Counted from the stretch's first letter, positions 1 through 9,688 are shown. The stretch is 64,000 nucleotides of DNA from Aquabacterium lacunae (GCF_004310865.1 NZ_SIXI01000005.1:1-64000), one strand, 5' to 3'. Numbers and translations are program-made. The notes: a model not told the origin generated them from the sequence alone.

Positions 1-404
<404 letters not shown>

Positions 405-418
405 TTCGCATGACACTG

Positions 419-452
419 GCCCGTCGCGGTGTCTTGCCGCACGGGCTTCTTC
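419..452 (+). terminator. Terminator-like hairpin between tuf and rpsJ
   Basis: GCCCGT (419-424) and GCGG (426-429) pair with CCGC (437-440) and ACGGGC (441-446), with one bulged C. A pyrimidine-rich TTCTTC tract follows. It may end or attenuate str-operon transcription before rpsJ. The T tract is short, so readthrough is likely. Confidence 0.45.
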
Positions 453-480
453 ATCGCTCTTTGATTAAAGGAAGTGTGTC

Positions 481-792
481 ATGGCACAACAGAAGATCCG
501 CATCCGCCTGAAGGCCTTCGATTACAAGCTGATCGACCAGTCGTCGGCTGAAATCGTTGAAACCGCCAAGCGCACCGGCGCCATCGTCAAGGGCCCCGTG
601 CCTCTGCCGACCCGCCTGCAACGTTTCGACATCCTGCGTTCGCCGCACGTCAACAAGACCTCGCGCGACCAGTTCGAAATCCGCACCCATCAGCGCCTGA
701 TGGACATCGTCGATCCCACCGACAAGACGGTTGACGCTCTGATGAAGCTCGACCTGCCTGCCGGCGTGGACGTCGAAATCAAGCTGCAGTGA
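481..792 (+). CDS. rpsJ: 30S ribosomal protein S10
   Basis: This 103-residue protein has the normal S10 length. It contains the family stretches [24 protein letters not shown] and [18 protein letters not shown]10 is part of the 30S head and also serves as the NusE antitermination factor. The ATG follows a GGAAG ribosome-binding site. In most bacteria rplC follows directly. Here a strong terminator and about 3.9 kb of unrelated genes intervene, which separates rpsJ from the rest of the S10 operon. Confidence 0.98.
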   Translation: MAQQKIRIRLKAFDYKLIDQSSAEIVETAKRTGAIVKGPVPLPTRLQRFDILRSPHVNKTSRDQFEIRTHQRLMDIVDPTDKTVDALMKLDLPAGVDVEIKLQ

Positions 793-817
793 TGTGCGGC
801 CGGTTCATCCGGCCCAC

Positions 818-858
818 ACCCGCCAGCAAACCGCCCCACGGGGCGGTTTTTTTTCGCC
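818..858 (+). repeat. 41-bp direct repeat, copy 1 (contains the rpsJ terminator)
   Basis: These 41 bases recur at 2060-2100 with a single mismatch (C at 835, A at 2077). The two copies flank the first PEP-CTERM gene and each contains the terminator hairpin, so they look like the footprint of a local duplication or insertion. Confidence 0.85.
828..854 (+). terminator. Rho-independent terminator after rpsJ
   Basis: AACCGCCCC (829-837) pairs perfectly with GGGGCGGTT (840-848) and runs into eight T residues (847-854). This is a strong intrinsic terminator inside what is normally a continuous S10 operon. Confidence 0.9.
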
Positions 859-1003
859 TGGGTTCCCCCATGGGTGGGCAGGGCGCGAAAGGGAAAACGC
901 TGAGTCGTATCGAGAAGCCCGTTTGCAAAATAAGAGGTCTGAAAAAAGACGGACGACAGTGGCACAAAGCTGCTGCGCACCAATTCATCCATTGGAGGAA
1001 CAG

Positions 1004-2020
1004 ATGGCGAATCGCCCCGCAAGCGTGAGAAGCATGTGGCGGGCCACATGGGCGGCCTTCGTTTTGTCAGTTGCAGGCGTTGTGCAGGCAAGCTCAGTTA
1101 CGCTGCCAGTGGCGCCAGCGGAACCCGAGCGACGTCCGATTGATGATCACTTTCTGGGCGGCCAGGTCCAGATGTCACTGTCGACCTGTGACGCAAACAG
1201 CTGTTTCGATGGCGTCGACCTGGGCACGCTGGGCGGCAGCATCCTGGCATTCAACACATTTGGCGTGCAGTTGCAGGGCCTGGACGGCGCCACCGTGACA
1301 GAGCGCTTTCTCGACGCCCAGACACCTGCCTCGCGCACAGGTGTCGAATGGCGCAGTGCGTGGCAGTCCGTCACCATCGACCAACGAGATGGTCGGGTGC
1401 TTTCGCTCCAGGCCCAAGGCGGGCTTGAGCTGCATGCGCCAGACCAACCGGGGCAGTGGCGCGGCGGGCGCCTGGCTCTGCGCGACCTGACCTTCGACTT
1501 GGCGCAAGGCGTGGTTGTGGCGTCTGTGTCAGGAACTGCCTGGACGTCGCCATCGAACGCACATCAGTCATTCGATGTCGGTCGGGTGCCTGTCATGACC
1601 TTCAGCCTGACCGCGCCTGCACCTGCATGGGCCGACACACGTCAAAGCGACAACCTGCCTGCGGTGTTGGCCCAAGGGGGGTATCGGGTGATCGACATCC
1701 AATCTCGCGGGGGCCTAGGGCATTACACCTACGGGCTTACGTTCGGGCTCTCGAACCTGGCCTTGTCGTCGGAAGGCATGCGCATCTTGAGTGCCACTTT
1801 GAGCAGCGACAGGAGCTTGGGAGCCATGCTGCCAGCGGGCGACTTTGCCGTGCCCTCGGTTCTGACTGCACAAGTGGTGGCGGTGGGGCTGCCTGTGCCA
1901 GAGCCCGAGGGCTGGGCCCTGGCGCTGTGTGGGCTGGCGGGCCTGTTTGTGAAGGTCGTGCGCCAGCGAGCACCCTGGTCACTGCGTGCGGCCCCGCTGG
2001 ATGCAGTGTCGCCCTGCTGA
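1004..2020 (+). CDS. PEP-CTERM sorting domain protein, paralog 1
   Basis: This is a 338-residue exported protein. The start at 1004 follows GGAGGAA and opens onto a signal peptide (MANRPASVRSMWRATWAAF, then a hydrophobic stretch ending VVQAS). The C-terminus has the PEP-CTERM pattern: VPEPEG, a hydrophobic helix, then basic residues. A further tail of about 15 residues follows, which is longer than usual. PEP-CTERM proteins are processed by exosortase and are linked to exopolysaccharide or biofilm; no biochemical role can be read here. The motif STCDANSCFDG parallels the next two genes, so all three are paralogs, and this one is the most diverged. Confidence 0.8.
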   Translation: MANRPASVRSMWRATWAAFVLSVAGVVQASSVTLPVAPAEPERRPIDDHFLGGQVQMSLSTCDANSCFDGVDLGTLGGSILAFNTFGVQLQGLDGATVTERFLDAQTPASRTGVEWRSAWQSVTIDQRDGRVLSLQAQGGLELHAPDQPGQWRGGRLALRDLTFDLAQGVVVASVSGTAWTSPSNAHQSFDVGRVPVMTFSLTAPAPAWADTRQSDNLPAVLAQGGYRVIDIQSRGGLGHYTYGLTFGLSNLALSSEGMRILSATLSSDRSLGAMLPAGDFAVPSVLTAQVVAVGLPVPEPEGWALALCGLAGLFVKVVRQRAPWSLRAAPLDAVSPC

Positions 2021-2059
2021 GCCGCCTTCAAGTGTGAGCAGCGGAAACAGAAAGGACCA

Positions 2060-2100
2060 ACCCGCCAGCAAACCGCACCACGGGGCGGTTTTTTTTCGCC
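2060..2100 (+). repeat. 41-bp direct repeat, copy 2 (terminator after paralog 1)
   Basis: This is the second copy of the 818-858 element. It keeps the hairpin (AACCGC..., GGGGCGGTT) and the eight T residues, so it should still terminate. The only mismatch (A at 2077) falls within the stem and weakens one base pair. Confidence 0.85.
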
Positions 2101-2294
2101 CGGACCTTGGGGGGGGCTGTGCGGCCTGGCCGGCCTGTGTGTTCAGGGCGTGCCCAGTTCCCTCGTGGGTGGGTCATGGGCAACAAGGACAGGGAAACCC
2201 TTTTGCCTTGAGAACAACGAGTCGGCAAAATGACCAGCCTGTCACGGCAACGCACTGTGGCAGGCTTGCGCATTCCAATCAACAGGAGGACTTG

Positions 2295-3227
2295 ATGACC
2301 CACTTTGTTTTGAAAAAGACCCTGGCTGCCGTCGCAGTCGTGCTGGCCGCAATGCCTCTGGCACATGCCGCGCCAAACGCCGTGTTCGCGGGGGGGGCGG
2401 GCGTGCTGAGCTTCAGCAATTGCGACGCCTCATTTTGTTATGACGGTTCAGACCCCTCCACGGCTGGCGGACTGATCTCTGCGCTCAACGCAGGCCAGGT
2501 GAACATCCGCGGCGTTGGCGGCGCGCTGGTCACCCAAGGGGCGCTTGACCCGGCTGACATCCTCACGCGTTACGCCGCCTCGGCCGCCGCCCAAGTCACG
2601 GGCGCCACGTTGTCTGATGCGGGTGAGGTCCTCAGCGTGCAGTCAGCGGGCGGCGTAGAGCTGTTCGCCGCGCGGAACTCGACCCTGACCGGAGGTTCGG
2701 CCAAGGTCACCAACCTGCGCTTCGACCTGACCAACAAGACCATCTACGCCAACTTGGATGGGCTGCGCAGTGCCGTGGGCACCCGCCCCGCGGCGTCGTT
2801 CACCTTGGTTGGACAGGCTTTGTGGACCTTTGACCGCATTTCAGGCCCCACGGTCCTCCCCCCCGCTGCCTTGGGCGCGGCCGATTCCGTTGCGGCCATG
2901 ACTGCCGCGGGCTTCACGGTCACTAAACGCTTCGACGGTGTTGATCCTCACGTGCAGTACACAGCGAACAACACCATCAGCGGCCTGAAGGTGACCCCCG
3001 AAGGCTTTGATTTCTTCAAGAACAGTTTGGGGCTGACCAACGCAGGCATCTCGGCCCTGACTGCGGTCACCGACTACGGCGTGGTGAATGCCACGTTGAA
3101 CTTCCGGACGCCGCCCTTGTTCACGCCGTCACCCGTGCCGGAACCCACCACCATGAGCCTGTCCTTGTTGGGCTTGATCGGGTTCGCCGCGGCCGCACGC
3201 CGACGCAGCCAGGTGCAAGCGGCCTGA
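2295..3227 (+). CDS. PEP-CTERM sorting domain protein, paralog 2
   Basis: This is a 310-residue exported protein. The ATG at 2295 follows AACAGGAGG and begins a signal peptide (MTHFVLKKTLAAVAVVLAA, cleavage near AHAAPN). The mature part carries [19 protein letters not shown] and [11 protein letters not shown], nearly identical to paralog 3. The C-terminus is PVPEPTTMSLSLLGLIGF followed by AAAARRR, a canonical PEP-CTERM anchor. The frame stays open far upstream of 2295, but only 2295 has a ribosome-binding site and a signal peptide. Function unknown; probably cell-surface or matrix associated after exosortase processing. Confidence 0.85.
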   Translation: MTHFVLKKTLAAVAVVLAAMPLAHAAPNAVFAGGAGVLSFSNCDASFCYDGSDPSTAGGLISALNAGQVNIRGVGGALVTQGALDPADILTRYAASAAAQVTGATLSDAGEVLSVQSAGGVELFAARNSTLTGGSAKVTNLRFDLTNKTIYANLDGLRSAVGTRPAASFTLVGQALWTFDRISGPTVLPPAALGAADSVAAMTAAGFTVTKRFDGVDPHVQYTANNTISGLKVTPEGFDFFKNSLGLTNAGISALTAVTDYGVVNATLNFRTPPLFTPSPVPEPTTMSLSLLGLIGFAAAARRRSQVQAA

Positions 3228-3273
3228 CGGTCCGCACCGCAGCAAAGGCCAATGGCTTGCGCTGCGAACGAGG

Positions 3274-3298
3274 GAAGGGGCGCCGCGGGCGCCCTTTC
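3274..3298 (+). terminator. Hairpin after PEP-CTERM paralog 2
   Basis: AAGGG(G)CGCC pairs with GGCGCCCTT around a GCG loop, with one bulged G. Only three T residues follow, so this is a weak intrinsic terminator or an mRNA 3' stabilising hairpin. Confidence 0.45.
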
Positions 3299-3447
3299 GC
3301 ATTGTGCTGAGACATCTCAGTTGCCACCAATGGTAAGAAAATCGGGCAAACCCTGGTGCGTTTGGCGCAAAAGCGATCCAGCATGAGCATTCCATCACGG
3401 TATTGGGCCGTGCTGGGTTCATGAACCGAATCCAACAGGAGAACACA

Positions 3448-4389
3448 ATGATCAATCAGGCGTGGAAAAAGACGCTGGCCGCCACCGCAGTGATGGCCGC
3501 AGCACCCCTGGTGCAGGCTGCTGCATACGACATCAGCTTCACTGGCGGCAGCGGTGTGCTGACCTTCAGCAACTGCGATGCCCAGTTCTGCTATGACGGC
3601 AGTGACCCTGCCACCGCCGGCGGCTTGATCTCTGCGCTCAACGCAGGTCAGGTGAACATCAATGGCGTGGGTGGTGCGGTTGTCAGCCAGGGCATGCTGG
3701 ACCCAGAAGATCCGCTGAGCCGTTACACCGCGTCGGCCCGTGCCAACGTCACAGGCGCCACCTTGTCCGCATCGGGCGAGGTGCTGGGCGTGCAATCCGA
3801 GGGTGGCGTGGAATTGTTCGCCACGCGCAACTCGACCCTGTCGGGCGGCTCGGCCAAGGTCACGAACCTGCGTTTCGACCTGACCAACAAGACCATCTAC
3901 GCCGACCTGGATGGTTTCCGCAATGCCGTGGGCTCCCCCACGAGCGCATCGTTCCGGCCCTCCTTGTCGATCAACCTGCCCAATCAGGCGTTGTGGACCT
4001 ACGACAGCATTTCGGGCCCCACCGCCATCAGCCCCGCCGATCTGGCGGGCGCCGATCCGCTGGCGGCCCTGGCCGCCAAGGGCTTCACGGTCACGCCGGT
4101 GCCCGGCGCCAATGGCGTCGACGTCCTGATCACTGCGCGCAACACGATCAGCGGCCTGAAGGTCACCACCGAAGGCTTCAACTTCTTCAGGAACAGCTTG
4201 GGTCTGACCAATGCCGGGATCAGCGCCTTGACTGCCGTCACCGACTACGGCGTGGTGAACTCCACCCTGAACTTCCGCGCTACGGCCGCCGCTGCAGTGC
4301 CTGAGCCCGAAACTGTGGGCCTGGCCCTGGTCGGTGTGATCGTGGCCGGTGTGGCGGCCCGCCGTCGTCGTCAACTGCAGGCAGCCTGA
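3448..4389 (+). CDS. PEP-CTERM sorting domain protein, paralog 3
   Basis: This is a 313-residue exported protein. The ATG at 3448 follows AACAGGAGAAC. The signal peptide is [19 protein letters not shown] with cleavage near VQAAAY. It shares [37 protein letters not shown] and [18 protein letters not shown] with paralog 2 along its whole length. The C-terminus [16 protein letters not shown] plus AARRRR is a PEP-CTERM anchor. The shared C-D-A-x-x-C motif may be a disulfide. Function unknown. The high identity to paralog 2 implies a recent tandem duplication. Confidence 0.85.
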   Translation: MINQAWKKTLAATAVMAAAPLVQAAAYDISFTGGSGVLTFSNCDAQFCYDGSDPATAGGLISALNAGQVNINGVGGAVVSQGMLDPEDPLSRYTASARANVTGATLSASGEVLGVQSEGGVELFATRNSTLSGGSAKVTNLRFDLTNKTIYADLDGFRNAVGSPTSASFRPSLSINLPNQALWTYDSISGPTAISPADLAGADPLAALAAKGFTVTPVPGANGVDVLITARNTISGLKVTTEGFNFFRNSLGLTNAGISALTAVTDYGVVNSTLNFRATAAAAVPEPETVGLALVGVIVAGVAARRRRQLQAA

Positions 4390-4431
4390 CGGGAAGCACC
4401 ACTGCGAAAGCCGCCTGGCTGCGCAGCACAC

Positions 4432-4460
4432 AAAGGGGCGCCCTTCGGCGCCCCTTTTGC
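4432..4460 (+). terminator. Rho-independent terminator after PEP-CTERM paralog 3
   Basis: AAAGGGGCGC (4432-4441) pairs with GCGCCCCTTT (4448-4457) around a CCTTCG loop and runs into TTTT. This perfect 10-bp stem closes the inserted block before rplC. Confidence 0.8.
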
Positions 4461-4479
4461 GTCTGAGCGGGCCTTGCGC

Positions 4480-4508
4480 TTGCCAAATGTGCGGGCATTT
4501 GATAGCAT
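4480..4508 (+). promoter_or_regulatory. Sigma-70-type promoter for the rplC-rpsQ operon
   Basis: TTGCCA (4480-4485) and TAGCAT (4503-4508) are separated by 17 bases. The pair lies between a strong terminator and rplC, where the downstream ribosomal genes need their own promoter. Transcription would start near 4515, leaving a leader of about 195 bases. Confidence 0.55.
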
Positions 4509-4708
4509 CGCAGGCTTTCCCGCAAAGGACGGGTTGCTCATGCCTTTTCCAAAAGGTGTTGGCGGCCCGTGTGGCGCAGGGAAGAAAGCCAAAAGCGCGC
4601 TGGGCAACCGGTGTGTTCCAAGCAACCCAAGTCGCCCCGGCCAATCGTTGTCGGGTGTGTGAACAGGCCCCACAAATCCGTTGCAGGATCAAGGGGTTGG
4701 AGAAAAAT

Positions 4709-5383
4709 ATGAGTCTTAGCAATCGCCTCGGATTGCTGGGTCGCAAGGTGGGCATGATGCGCATCTACACAGACGACGGCGATGCCGTGCCTGTGACGGT
4801 GCTCGACGTGTCGAACAACCGCGTGGCTCAGGTCAAAACCGTTGAGACCGACGGCTACACCGCCCTGCAGGTGGTGTTTGGTGCCCGCAAGGCATCGCGC
4901 GTGACCAAGCCTGAAGCTGGTCACATGGCCAAGGCTGGCGTGGAAGCCGGTGAATTCGTCAAGGAATTCCGCGTTCCCGCCGAAGTCGCTGCCGAATACA
5001 AGGCCGGTACCACCATCGCCCCCGCCGCCCTGTTCCAGGCCGGTCAGCTGGTTGACGTGCAAGGCACCTCGATCGGTAAGGGCTTCACTGGCACCATCAA
5101 GCGCCACAACTTCGGTTCGCAACGTGCATCGCACGGTAACTCGCGCTCGCACAACGTTCCCGGCTCCATCTCGATGGCCCAGGATCCCGGCCGCGTGTTC
5201 CCTGGCAAGCGCATGTCCGGCCAGATGGGCAATGACACCGTGACCACGCAAAACCTCGACGTCGTGCGCGTTGACGAAGCCCGTCAACTGCTGCTGGTCA
5301 AGGGTGCCGTCCCCGGTGCCAAGGGTGGCTTCGTCACCGTGCGCCCGGCCGTGAAGGTCAAGGTCAAGAAAGGAGCCAACTGA
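4709..5383 (+). CDS. rplC: 50S ribosomal protein L3
   Basis: This 224-residue protein starts at an ATG preceded by GGTTGGAG. It begins [20 protein letters not shown] and contains [20 protein letters not shown] and GHRMSG-like GKRMSGQMG, typical of bacterial L3. L3 initiates 50S assembly and lies near the peptidyl-transferase centre. It is the first gene of the downstream S10 segment, and its TGA overlaps the rplD ATG by one base (TGATG). Confidence 0.97.
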   Translation: MSLSNRLGLLGRKVGMMRIYTDDGDAVPVTVLDVSNNRVAQVKTVETDGYTALQVVFGARKASRVTKPEAGHMAKAGVEAGEFVKEFRVPAEVAAEYKAGTTIAPAALFQAGQLVDVQGTSIGKGFTGTIKRHNFGSQRASHGNSRSHNVPGSISMAQDPGRVFPGKRMSGQMGNDTVTTQNLDVVRVDEARQLLLVKGAVPGAKGGFVTVRPAVKVKVKKGAN

Positions 5384-6006
5384 TGGCACAGCTCGAACTC
5401 CTGAACGAACAGGGTCAGGCTGCTTCCAAGGTTGAAGCTTCCGACACCGTGTTCGGCCGTGAGTACAACGAAGCTCTGATTCACCAGATCGTCGTTGCTT
5501 ACAAGGCCAATGCCCGTCAAGGCACCCGCGCTCAGAAAGACCGCGAACAGGTCAAGCACACCACCAAGAAGCCCTGGCGCCAAAAGGGCACCGGCCGCGC
5601 TCGTGCTGGTATGTCGTCGTCGCCTCTGTGGCGTGGCGGTGGTCGCATCTTCCCGAACAGCCCCGACGAAAACTTCACCCAGAAAGTGAACAAGAAGATG
5701 TACCGCGCCGGCATGGCCGCCATCTTCTCGCAACTGGCTCGTGAAGGCCGTCTGGCTGTGGTCGATTCGCTGACCGTCGAAGCCCCCAAGACCAAGCTGC
5801 TGGCTGCCAAGCTGAAGGCCATGAATCTGGAACACGTGCTGGTCATCGCCGACAACGTCGACGACAACCTGTTCCTGGCCTCGCGCAACCTGCCCAACGT
5901 GCTGGTCGTTGAGCCCCGTTACGCCGATCCCGTGTCTCTGGTCTTCTACAAGAAGGTTGTGGTGACCAAGGCTGCGATCGCCCAGCTGCAGGAGATGTTC
6001 GCATGA
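5383..6006 (+). CDS. rplD: 50S ribosomal protein L4
   Basis: The protein is 207 residues and overlaps rplC by one base and rplW by four (ATGA), which indicates translational coupling. It contains the L4 extended-loop signature [15 protein letters not shown] and [16 protein letters not shown]. In enterobacteria L4 also represses the S10 operon by binding a leader upstream of rpsJ. Here that position has been separated from rplD by the PEP-CTERM block, so any L4 feedback would have to act at the rplC leader instead. Confidence 0.97.
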   Translation: MAQLELLNEQGQAASKVEASDTVFGREYNEALIHQIVVAYKANARQGTRAQKDREQVKHTTKKPWRQKGTGRARAGMSSSPLWRGGGRIFPNSPDENFTQKVNKKMYRAGMAAIFSQLAREGRLAVVDSLTVEAPKTKLLAAKLKAMNLEHVLVIADNVDDNLFLASRNLPNVLVVEPRYADPVSLVFYKKVVVTKAAIAQLQEMFA

Positions 6007-6314
6007 GCACTCTGAAATTCGATGAAAACCGCCTGATGCAAGTGCTGGTCGCTCCGATCATTTCGGAAAAGGCCACCGCTGCTGCCGAGCGCGGTCAAGT
6101 GGTGTTCAAGGTGCTGCGCGATGCCACCAAGCCCGAGATCAAGGCCGCTGTTGAGCTGCTGTTCAAGGTCGAAGTGAAGTCGGTGCAAGTCCTGAACCAA
6201 AAGGGCAAAGTCAAGCGCTTTGGTGGCCGCATCGGCCGTCGTGACCACGCCAAGAAGGCTTTTGTGAGCCTGAAGGACGGTCAAGAGCTGAACTTCTCCG
6301 GGGAGGCCGCGTAA
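6003..6314 (+). CDS. rplW: 50S ribosomal protein L23
   Basis: This is a 103-residue protein of normal length, starting in the ATGA overlap with rplD. It contains [33 protein letters not shown] and [17 protein letters not shown]23 sits at the polypeptide exit tunnel and is the docking site for trigger factor and SRP. The rplB start follows two bases after its stop. Confidence 0.97.
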   Translation: MSTLKFDENRLMQVLVAPIISEKATAAAERGQVVFKVLRDATKPEIKAAVELLFKVEVKSVQVLNQKGKVKRFGGRIGRRDHAKKAFVSLKDGQELNFSGEAA

Positions 6315-6316
6315 TC

Positions 6317-7141
6317 ATGGCTGTCGTGAAAGTCAAACCGACCTCGCCTGGCCGCCGTGCCGTGGTGAAGGTGGTGCACAAGCACCTGCACAAGGGCAAG
6401 CCTGAGGCTTCGCTGCTTGAGCCGCAAAAGCAAAACTCTGGCCGTAACAACAACGGTCACATCACCGTTCGCCACAAGGGCGGCGGTCACAAGCACCACT
6501 ACCGCGTGGTGGACTTCGTGCGCAACAAGGACGGCATCCCCGCCAAGGTTGAACGCATCGAGTACGACCCGAACCGCACGGCCCACATCGCTCTGGTGTG
6601 CTACGCCGACGGCGAACGTCGTTACGTGATCGCTCCGCGTGGTCTGGAAGTGGGCGCCACCATCCTGTCGGGCTCTGAAGCTCCGATCAAGGCTGGCAAC
6701 ACCCTGCCGATCCGCAACATCCCCGTGGGCTCGACCATCCACAACATCGAACTGAAGCCTGGCAAGGGCGGTCAGATCGCTCGTTCGGCTGGCACCTCGG
6801 CTGTTCTGATGGCTCGTGAAGGTACTTACGCTCAGGTCCGCCTGCGCTCGGGTGAAGTTCGCAAGATCCACATCGAATGCCGCGCCACCCTGGGTGAAGT
6901 GAGCAACGAAGAGCACAGCCTGCGTCAATACGGCAAGGCCGGCGCCATCCGCTGGAAGGGCATCCGCCCGACCGTCCGTGGTACCGCCATGAACCCGATC
7001 GACCACCCGCACGGTGGTGGTGAGGGCCGTACTGGTGAAGGTCAGGTCCCTGTGTCGCCGTGGAACACCCCGGCCAAGGGCTACCGCACCCGCAACAACA
7101 AGCGCACGCAGGCATTCATTGTCTCGCGTCGCAAGAAGTAA
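6317..7141 (+). CDS. rplB: 50S ribosomal protein L2
   Basis: The 274-residue length matches the family. It contains [35 protein letters not shown] and the C-terminal [18 protein letters not shown], which holds the conserved histidine near the peptidyl-transferase centre. L2 is required for subunit association. It is densely packed in the operon. Confidence 0.98.
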   Translation: MAVVKVKPTSPGRRAVVKVVHKHLHKGKPEASLLEPQKQNSGRNNNGHITVRHKGGGHKHHYRVVDFVRNKDGIPAKVERIEYDPNRTAHIALVCYADGERRYVIAPRGLEVGATILSGSEAPIKAGNTLPIRNIPVGSTIHNIELKPGKGGQIARSAGTSAVLMAREGTYAQVRLRSGEVRKIHIECRATLGEVSNEEHSLRQYGKAGAIRWKGIRPTVRGTAMNPIDHPHGGGEGRTGEGQVPVSPWNTPAKGYRTRNNKRTQAFIVSRRKK

Positions 7142-7154
7142 GAGGTAGGCTGAT

Positions 7155-7430
7155 ATGGCTCGTTCTCTGAAGAAAGGTCCTTTCGTGGACCACCACTTGA
7201 TCGCCAAGGTTGAAAAGGCCAACGCGAACAAGGACAAGAAGCCGGTCAAGACCTGGTCGCGTCGTTCGACCATCCTGCCCGAATTCATCGGCCTGACCAT
7301 TGCCGTGCACAACGGCAAGCAGCATGTGCCCGTGTACGTGACCGACCAGATGGTTGGCCACAAGCTTGGCGAGTTCGCCCTGACCCGTACGTTCAAGGGT
7401 CACCCTGGCGACAAGAAGGCCAAAAAGTAA
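7155..7430 (+). CDS. rpsS: 30S ribosomal protein S19
   Basis: This is a 91-residue protein. It contains [36 protein letters not shown] and [15 protein letters not shown], all standard S19 blocks. S19 forms a complex with S13 in the 30S head. It has a ribosome-binding site (GAGGTAGG) upstream and lies 13 bases after rplB. Confidence 0.97.
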   Translation: MARSLKKGPFVDHHLIAKVEKANANKDKKPVKTWSRRSTILPEFIGLTIAVHNGKQHVPVYVTDQMVGHKLGEFALTRTFKGHPGDKKAKK

Positions 7431-7442
7431 GGAGCAGCGACG

Positions 7443-7772
7443 ATGGAAACCAAAGCAATCGTTCGCGGCGTTCGCCTCTCTGTGGACAAGGGCCGCCTCG
7501 TGGCTGACCTGATCCGCGGCAAGAAGGTCGATCAGGCCCTCAACATCCTGACGTTCACCCAGAAGAAGGCTGCCGGCATTGTCAAGAAGGCACTGGAATC
7601 TGCGATCGCCAACGCCGAACACAATGACGGCGCTGACATCGACGAACTGAAGGTCACCAGCATCTATGTGGAGCAAGGCACCACGCTGAAGCGTTTCACC
7701 GCCCGTGCAAAGGGCCGTGGCAACCGCATCAGCAAGCCGACTTGCCACATCTATGTGACCGTGGGCAACTAA
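7443..7772 (+). CDS. rplV: 50S ribosomal protein L22
   Basis: This is a 109-residue protein preceded by AAGGAGCAG. It contains [20 protein letters not shown] and [15 protein letters not shown], the tip of the L22 beta-hairpin that lines the exit tunnel. Its length and order in the operon are normal. Confidence 0.97.
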   Translation: METKAIVRGVRLSVDKGRLVADLIRGKKVDQALNILTFTQKKAAGIVKKALESAIANAEHNDGADIDELKVTSIYVEQGTTLKRFTARAKGRGNRISKPTCHIYVTVGN

Positions 7773-7786
7773 GCAGAGGCTGAACC

Positions 7787-8647
7787 ATGGGACAGAAAAT
7801 CCACCCAACCGGCTTCCGTTTGGCCGTCACCCGCAACTGGGCTTCGCGTTGGTACGCCACCAACCGCAACTTCGCCTCGATGCTGGCTGAAGACCTGGAA
7901 GTCCGCGAATTCCTGAAGAAGAAGCTGAAGAATGCCGCCGTGTCGCGCATTCTGATCGAGCGTCCTGCCAAGAGCGCCCGCATCACCATTTTCTCGGCTC
8001 GTCCGGGCGTGGTGATCGGCAAGAAGGGTGAGGACATCGAGAACCTGAAGGCTGAACTGGCCAAGCGCCTGAACGTGCCGGTCTCGGTGAACATCGAAGA
8101 AGTGCGCAAGCCTGAAGTCGATGCTCAACTGATCGCCGACTCGATCACGCAGCAGCTGGAAAAGCGCATCATGTTCCGTCGCGCCATGAAGCGTGCGATG
8201 CAGAACGCCATGCGTCTGGGTGCCCAAGGCATCAAGATCATGTCCGGTGGCCGTCTGAACGGCATCGAAATCGCTCGCACCGAGTGGTACCGTGAAGGCC
8301 GTGTGCCCCTGCACACCCTGAAGGCTGACATCGATTACGGCTTCTCCGAAGCCCACACCACCTACGGTGTGATCGGTGTGAAGGTCTGGGTCTACCGCGG
8401 TGACCGCCTGGCCAACGGCGAGGCTCCCGTGCTGAAGGGCGAAGACCGTGAAGACGATCGTCGCAACCGTCGTGGCCCCCGTGGCGACCGTCCGAACGAC
8501 CGTCGCGGTCCCCGTGGCGGCCGTGGTGGCCCGCGCGCTGACGGCGCCCCCAGCGATGGCAGCGACAAGCCTGCCGCCGCTGCTGACGCCGCTGGCGCCA
8601 AGCGTGTCCGCAAGGCCGCGCCTGCCGCCGAAGCCAAAGGAGAATAA
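7787..8647 (+). CDS. rpsC: 30S ribosomal protein S3 with long basic C-terminal tail
   Basis: The protein has 286 residues, about 50 more than the E. coli S3 of 233. The first 215 or so contain [18 protein letters not shown], the KH domain with [14 protein letters not shown], and VKVWVYRGD. From about residue 220 the chain becomes a low-complexity tail: D/R/N/G-rich ([18 protein letters not shown]), then Ala/Lys-rich to the end. S3 forms part of the mRNA entry site and helicase activity of the 30S. The tail is probably disordered and RNA-binding (inference). Confidence 0.96.
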   Translation: MGQKIHPTGFRLAVTRNWASRWYATNRNFASMLAEDLEVREFLKKKLKNAAVSRILIERPAKSARITIFSARPGVVIGKKGEDIENLKAELAKRLNVPVSVNIEEVRKPEVDAQLIADSITQQLEKRIMFRRAMKRAMQNAMRLGAQGIKIMSGGRLNGIEIARTEWYREGRVPLHTLKADIDYGFSEAHTTYGVIGVKVWVYRGDRLANGEAPVLKGEDREDDRRNRRGPRGDRPNDRRGPRGGRGGPRADGAPSDGSDKPAAAADAAGAKRVRKAAPAAEAKGE

Positions 8648-8649
8648 AC

Positions 8650-9066
<417 letters not shown>

Positions 9067-9087
9067 TTGACGCGCAAGGAGAAAGAA

Positions 9088-9297
9088 ATGGCTAACAAAG
9101 CCTCTGAACTGCGCGCCAAAGATGTGGCCGCACTGGAATCGGAAATCAAGGCCCTGCTGAAGTCGCACTTCAACATGCGCATGCAGCGTGCCACCCAGCA
9201 GCTGAACGACACGTCTGCCCTGGGCAAGACCCGTCGTGACATCGCTCGCGCCAAGACCATCCTGGCCGAGAAGAAGAAGCAAGGAGCCGCTCAATGA
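9088..9297 (+). CDS. rpmC: 50S ribosomal protein L29
   Basis: This is a 69-residue protein. The ATG at 9088 was chosen over an in-frame TTG at 9067 because AAGGAG lies at the right distance upstream. It contains [20 protein letters not shown] and [15 protein letters not shown], the two-helix L29 fold. L29 lies near the tunnel exit beside L23. Its stop overlaps the rpsQ start by four bases. Confidence 0.95.
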   Translation: MANKASELRAKDVAALESEIKALLKSHFNMRMQRATQQLNDTSALGKTRRDIARAKTILAEKKKQGAAQ

Positions 9298-9569
9298 CGG
9301 AAGCTCAAACCAAGGCCAAGGTCGTCCGCACCCTGGTTGGCAAGGTCGTCTCTGACGCCCGCGCCAAGACCGTGACCGTGCTGGTCGAGCGTCGTGTGAA
9401 GCACGCCCTGTACGGCAAGATCGTGATGAAGTCGGCCAAGTACCACGCCCATGATGAGAACAACGAGTTCCACAAGGGTGACGTGGTCGAAATCACCGAA
9501 AGCCGTCCGCTGTCGAAGACCAAGAACTGGGTGGTCTCCCGCCTGGTTGAAAAGGCTGCTGCAGTGTGA
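9294..9569 (+). CDS. rpsQ: 30S ribosomal protein S17
   Basis: This is a 91-residue protein starting in an ATGA overlap with rpmC. It contains [20 protein letters not shown], the S17 OB-fold start, and [18 protein letters not shown]. It is the last gene of this segment. The spc operon (rplN onward) does not follow here, so the S10 and spc clusters are not contiguous on this side. Confidence 0.97.
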   Translation: MTEAQTKAKVVRTLVGKVVSDARAKTVTVLVERRVKHALYGKIVMKSAKYHAHDENNEFHKGDVVEITESRPLSKTKNWVVSRLVEKAAAV

Positions 9570-9651
9570 TGCACGGGGTGCCTTGGCGGGCACCCCAGGT
9601 TGGCCCGGCGCCGGCAGCATTTTTTGCTGAACGGTGCAAGGGCTGGCCCTG

Positions 9652-9682
9652 AAGGCCGCGGGGGTTCCTGCGGCCTTTGTCA
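9652..9682 (+). terminator. Terminator hairpin after rpsQ
   Basis: AAGGCCGC (9652-9659) pairs with GCGGCCTT (9670-9677) and is followed by a short T-rich run. A second perfect hairpin without T residues precedes it (GGGGTGCC 9575-9582 with GGCACCCC 9589-9596). Together they probably end the rplC-rpsQ transcript. Confidence 0.6.
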
Positions 9683-9688
9683 TTTGAG

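Larger units (their letters stand above)
4390..4708 (+). other. 319-base intergenic leader ahead of rplC
   Basis: This stretch holds the terminator of paralog 3 (4432-4460), then a promoter-like sequence (4480-4508), then about 200 bases with no gene. It contains a small palindrome, CCTTTTCCAAAAGG, near 4542. It is probably the transcribed 5' leader of the rplC-rpsQ operon. Confidence 0.5.

Noticed and set aside
955-2270. Sigma-54-like promoter pairs upstream of PEP-CTERM genes (TGGCAC near 960 and TGGCAG near 2270, each with a downstream GC)
   Set aside because: GG and GC are nine bases apart in both cases instead of the required ten, so they do not meet the -24/-12 spacing. rpoN in this window does not make them better.
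3121-4764. Long leftward open frame opposite the PEP-CTERM genes
   Set aside because: It lies antisense to three genes with ribosome-binding sites and signal peptides. It has low-complexity, shadow-like composition and no domain.
8420-8640. CRISPR or tandem DNA repeat in the rpsC tail
   Set aside because: The repeats are codon-level low complexity (CGT/GGC), irregular in unit length and inside the reading frame.
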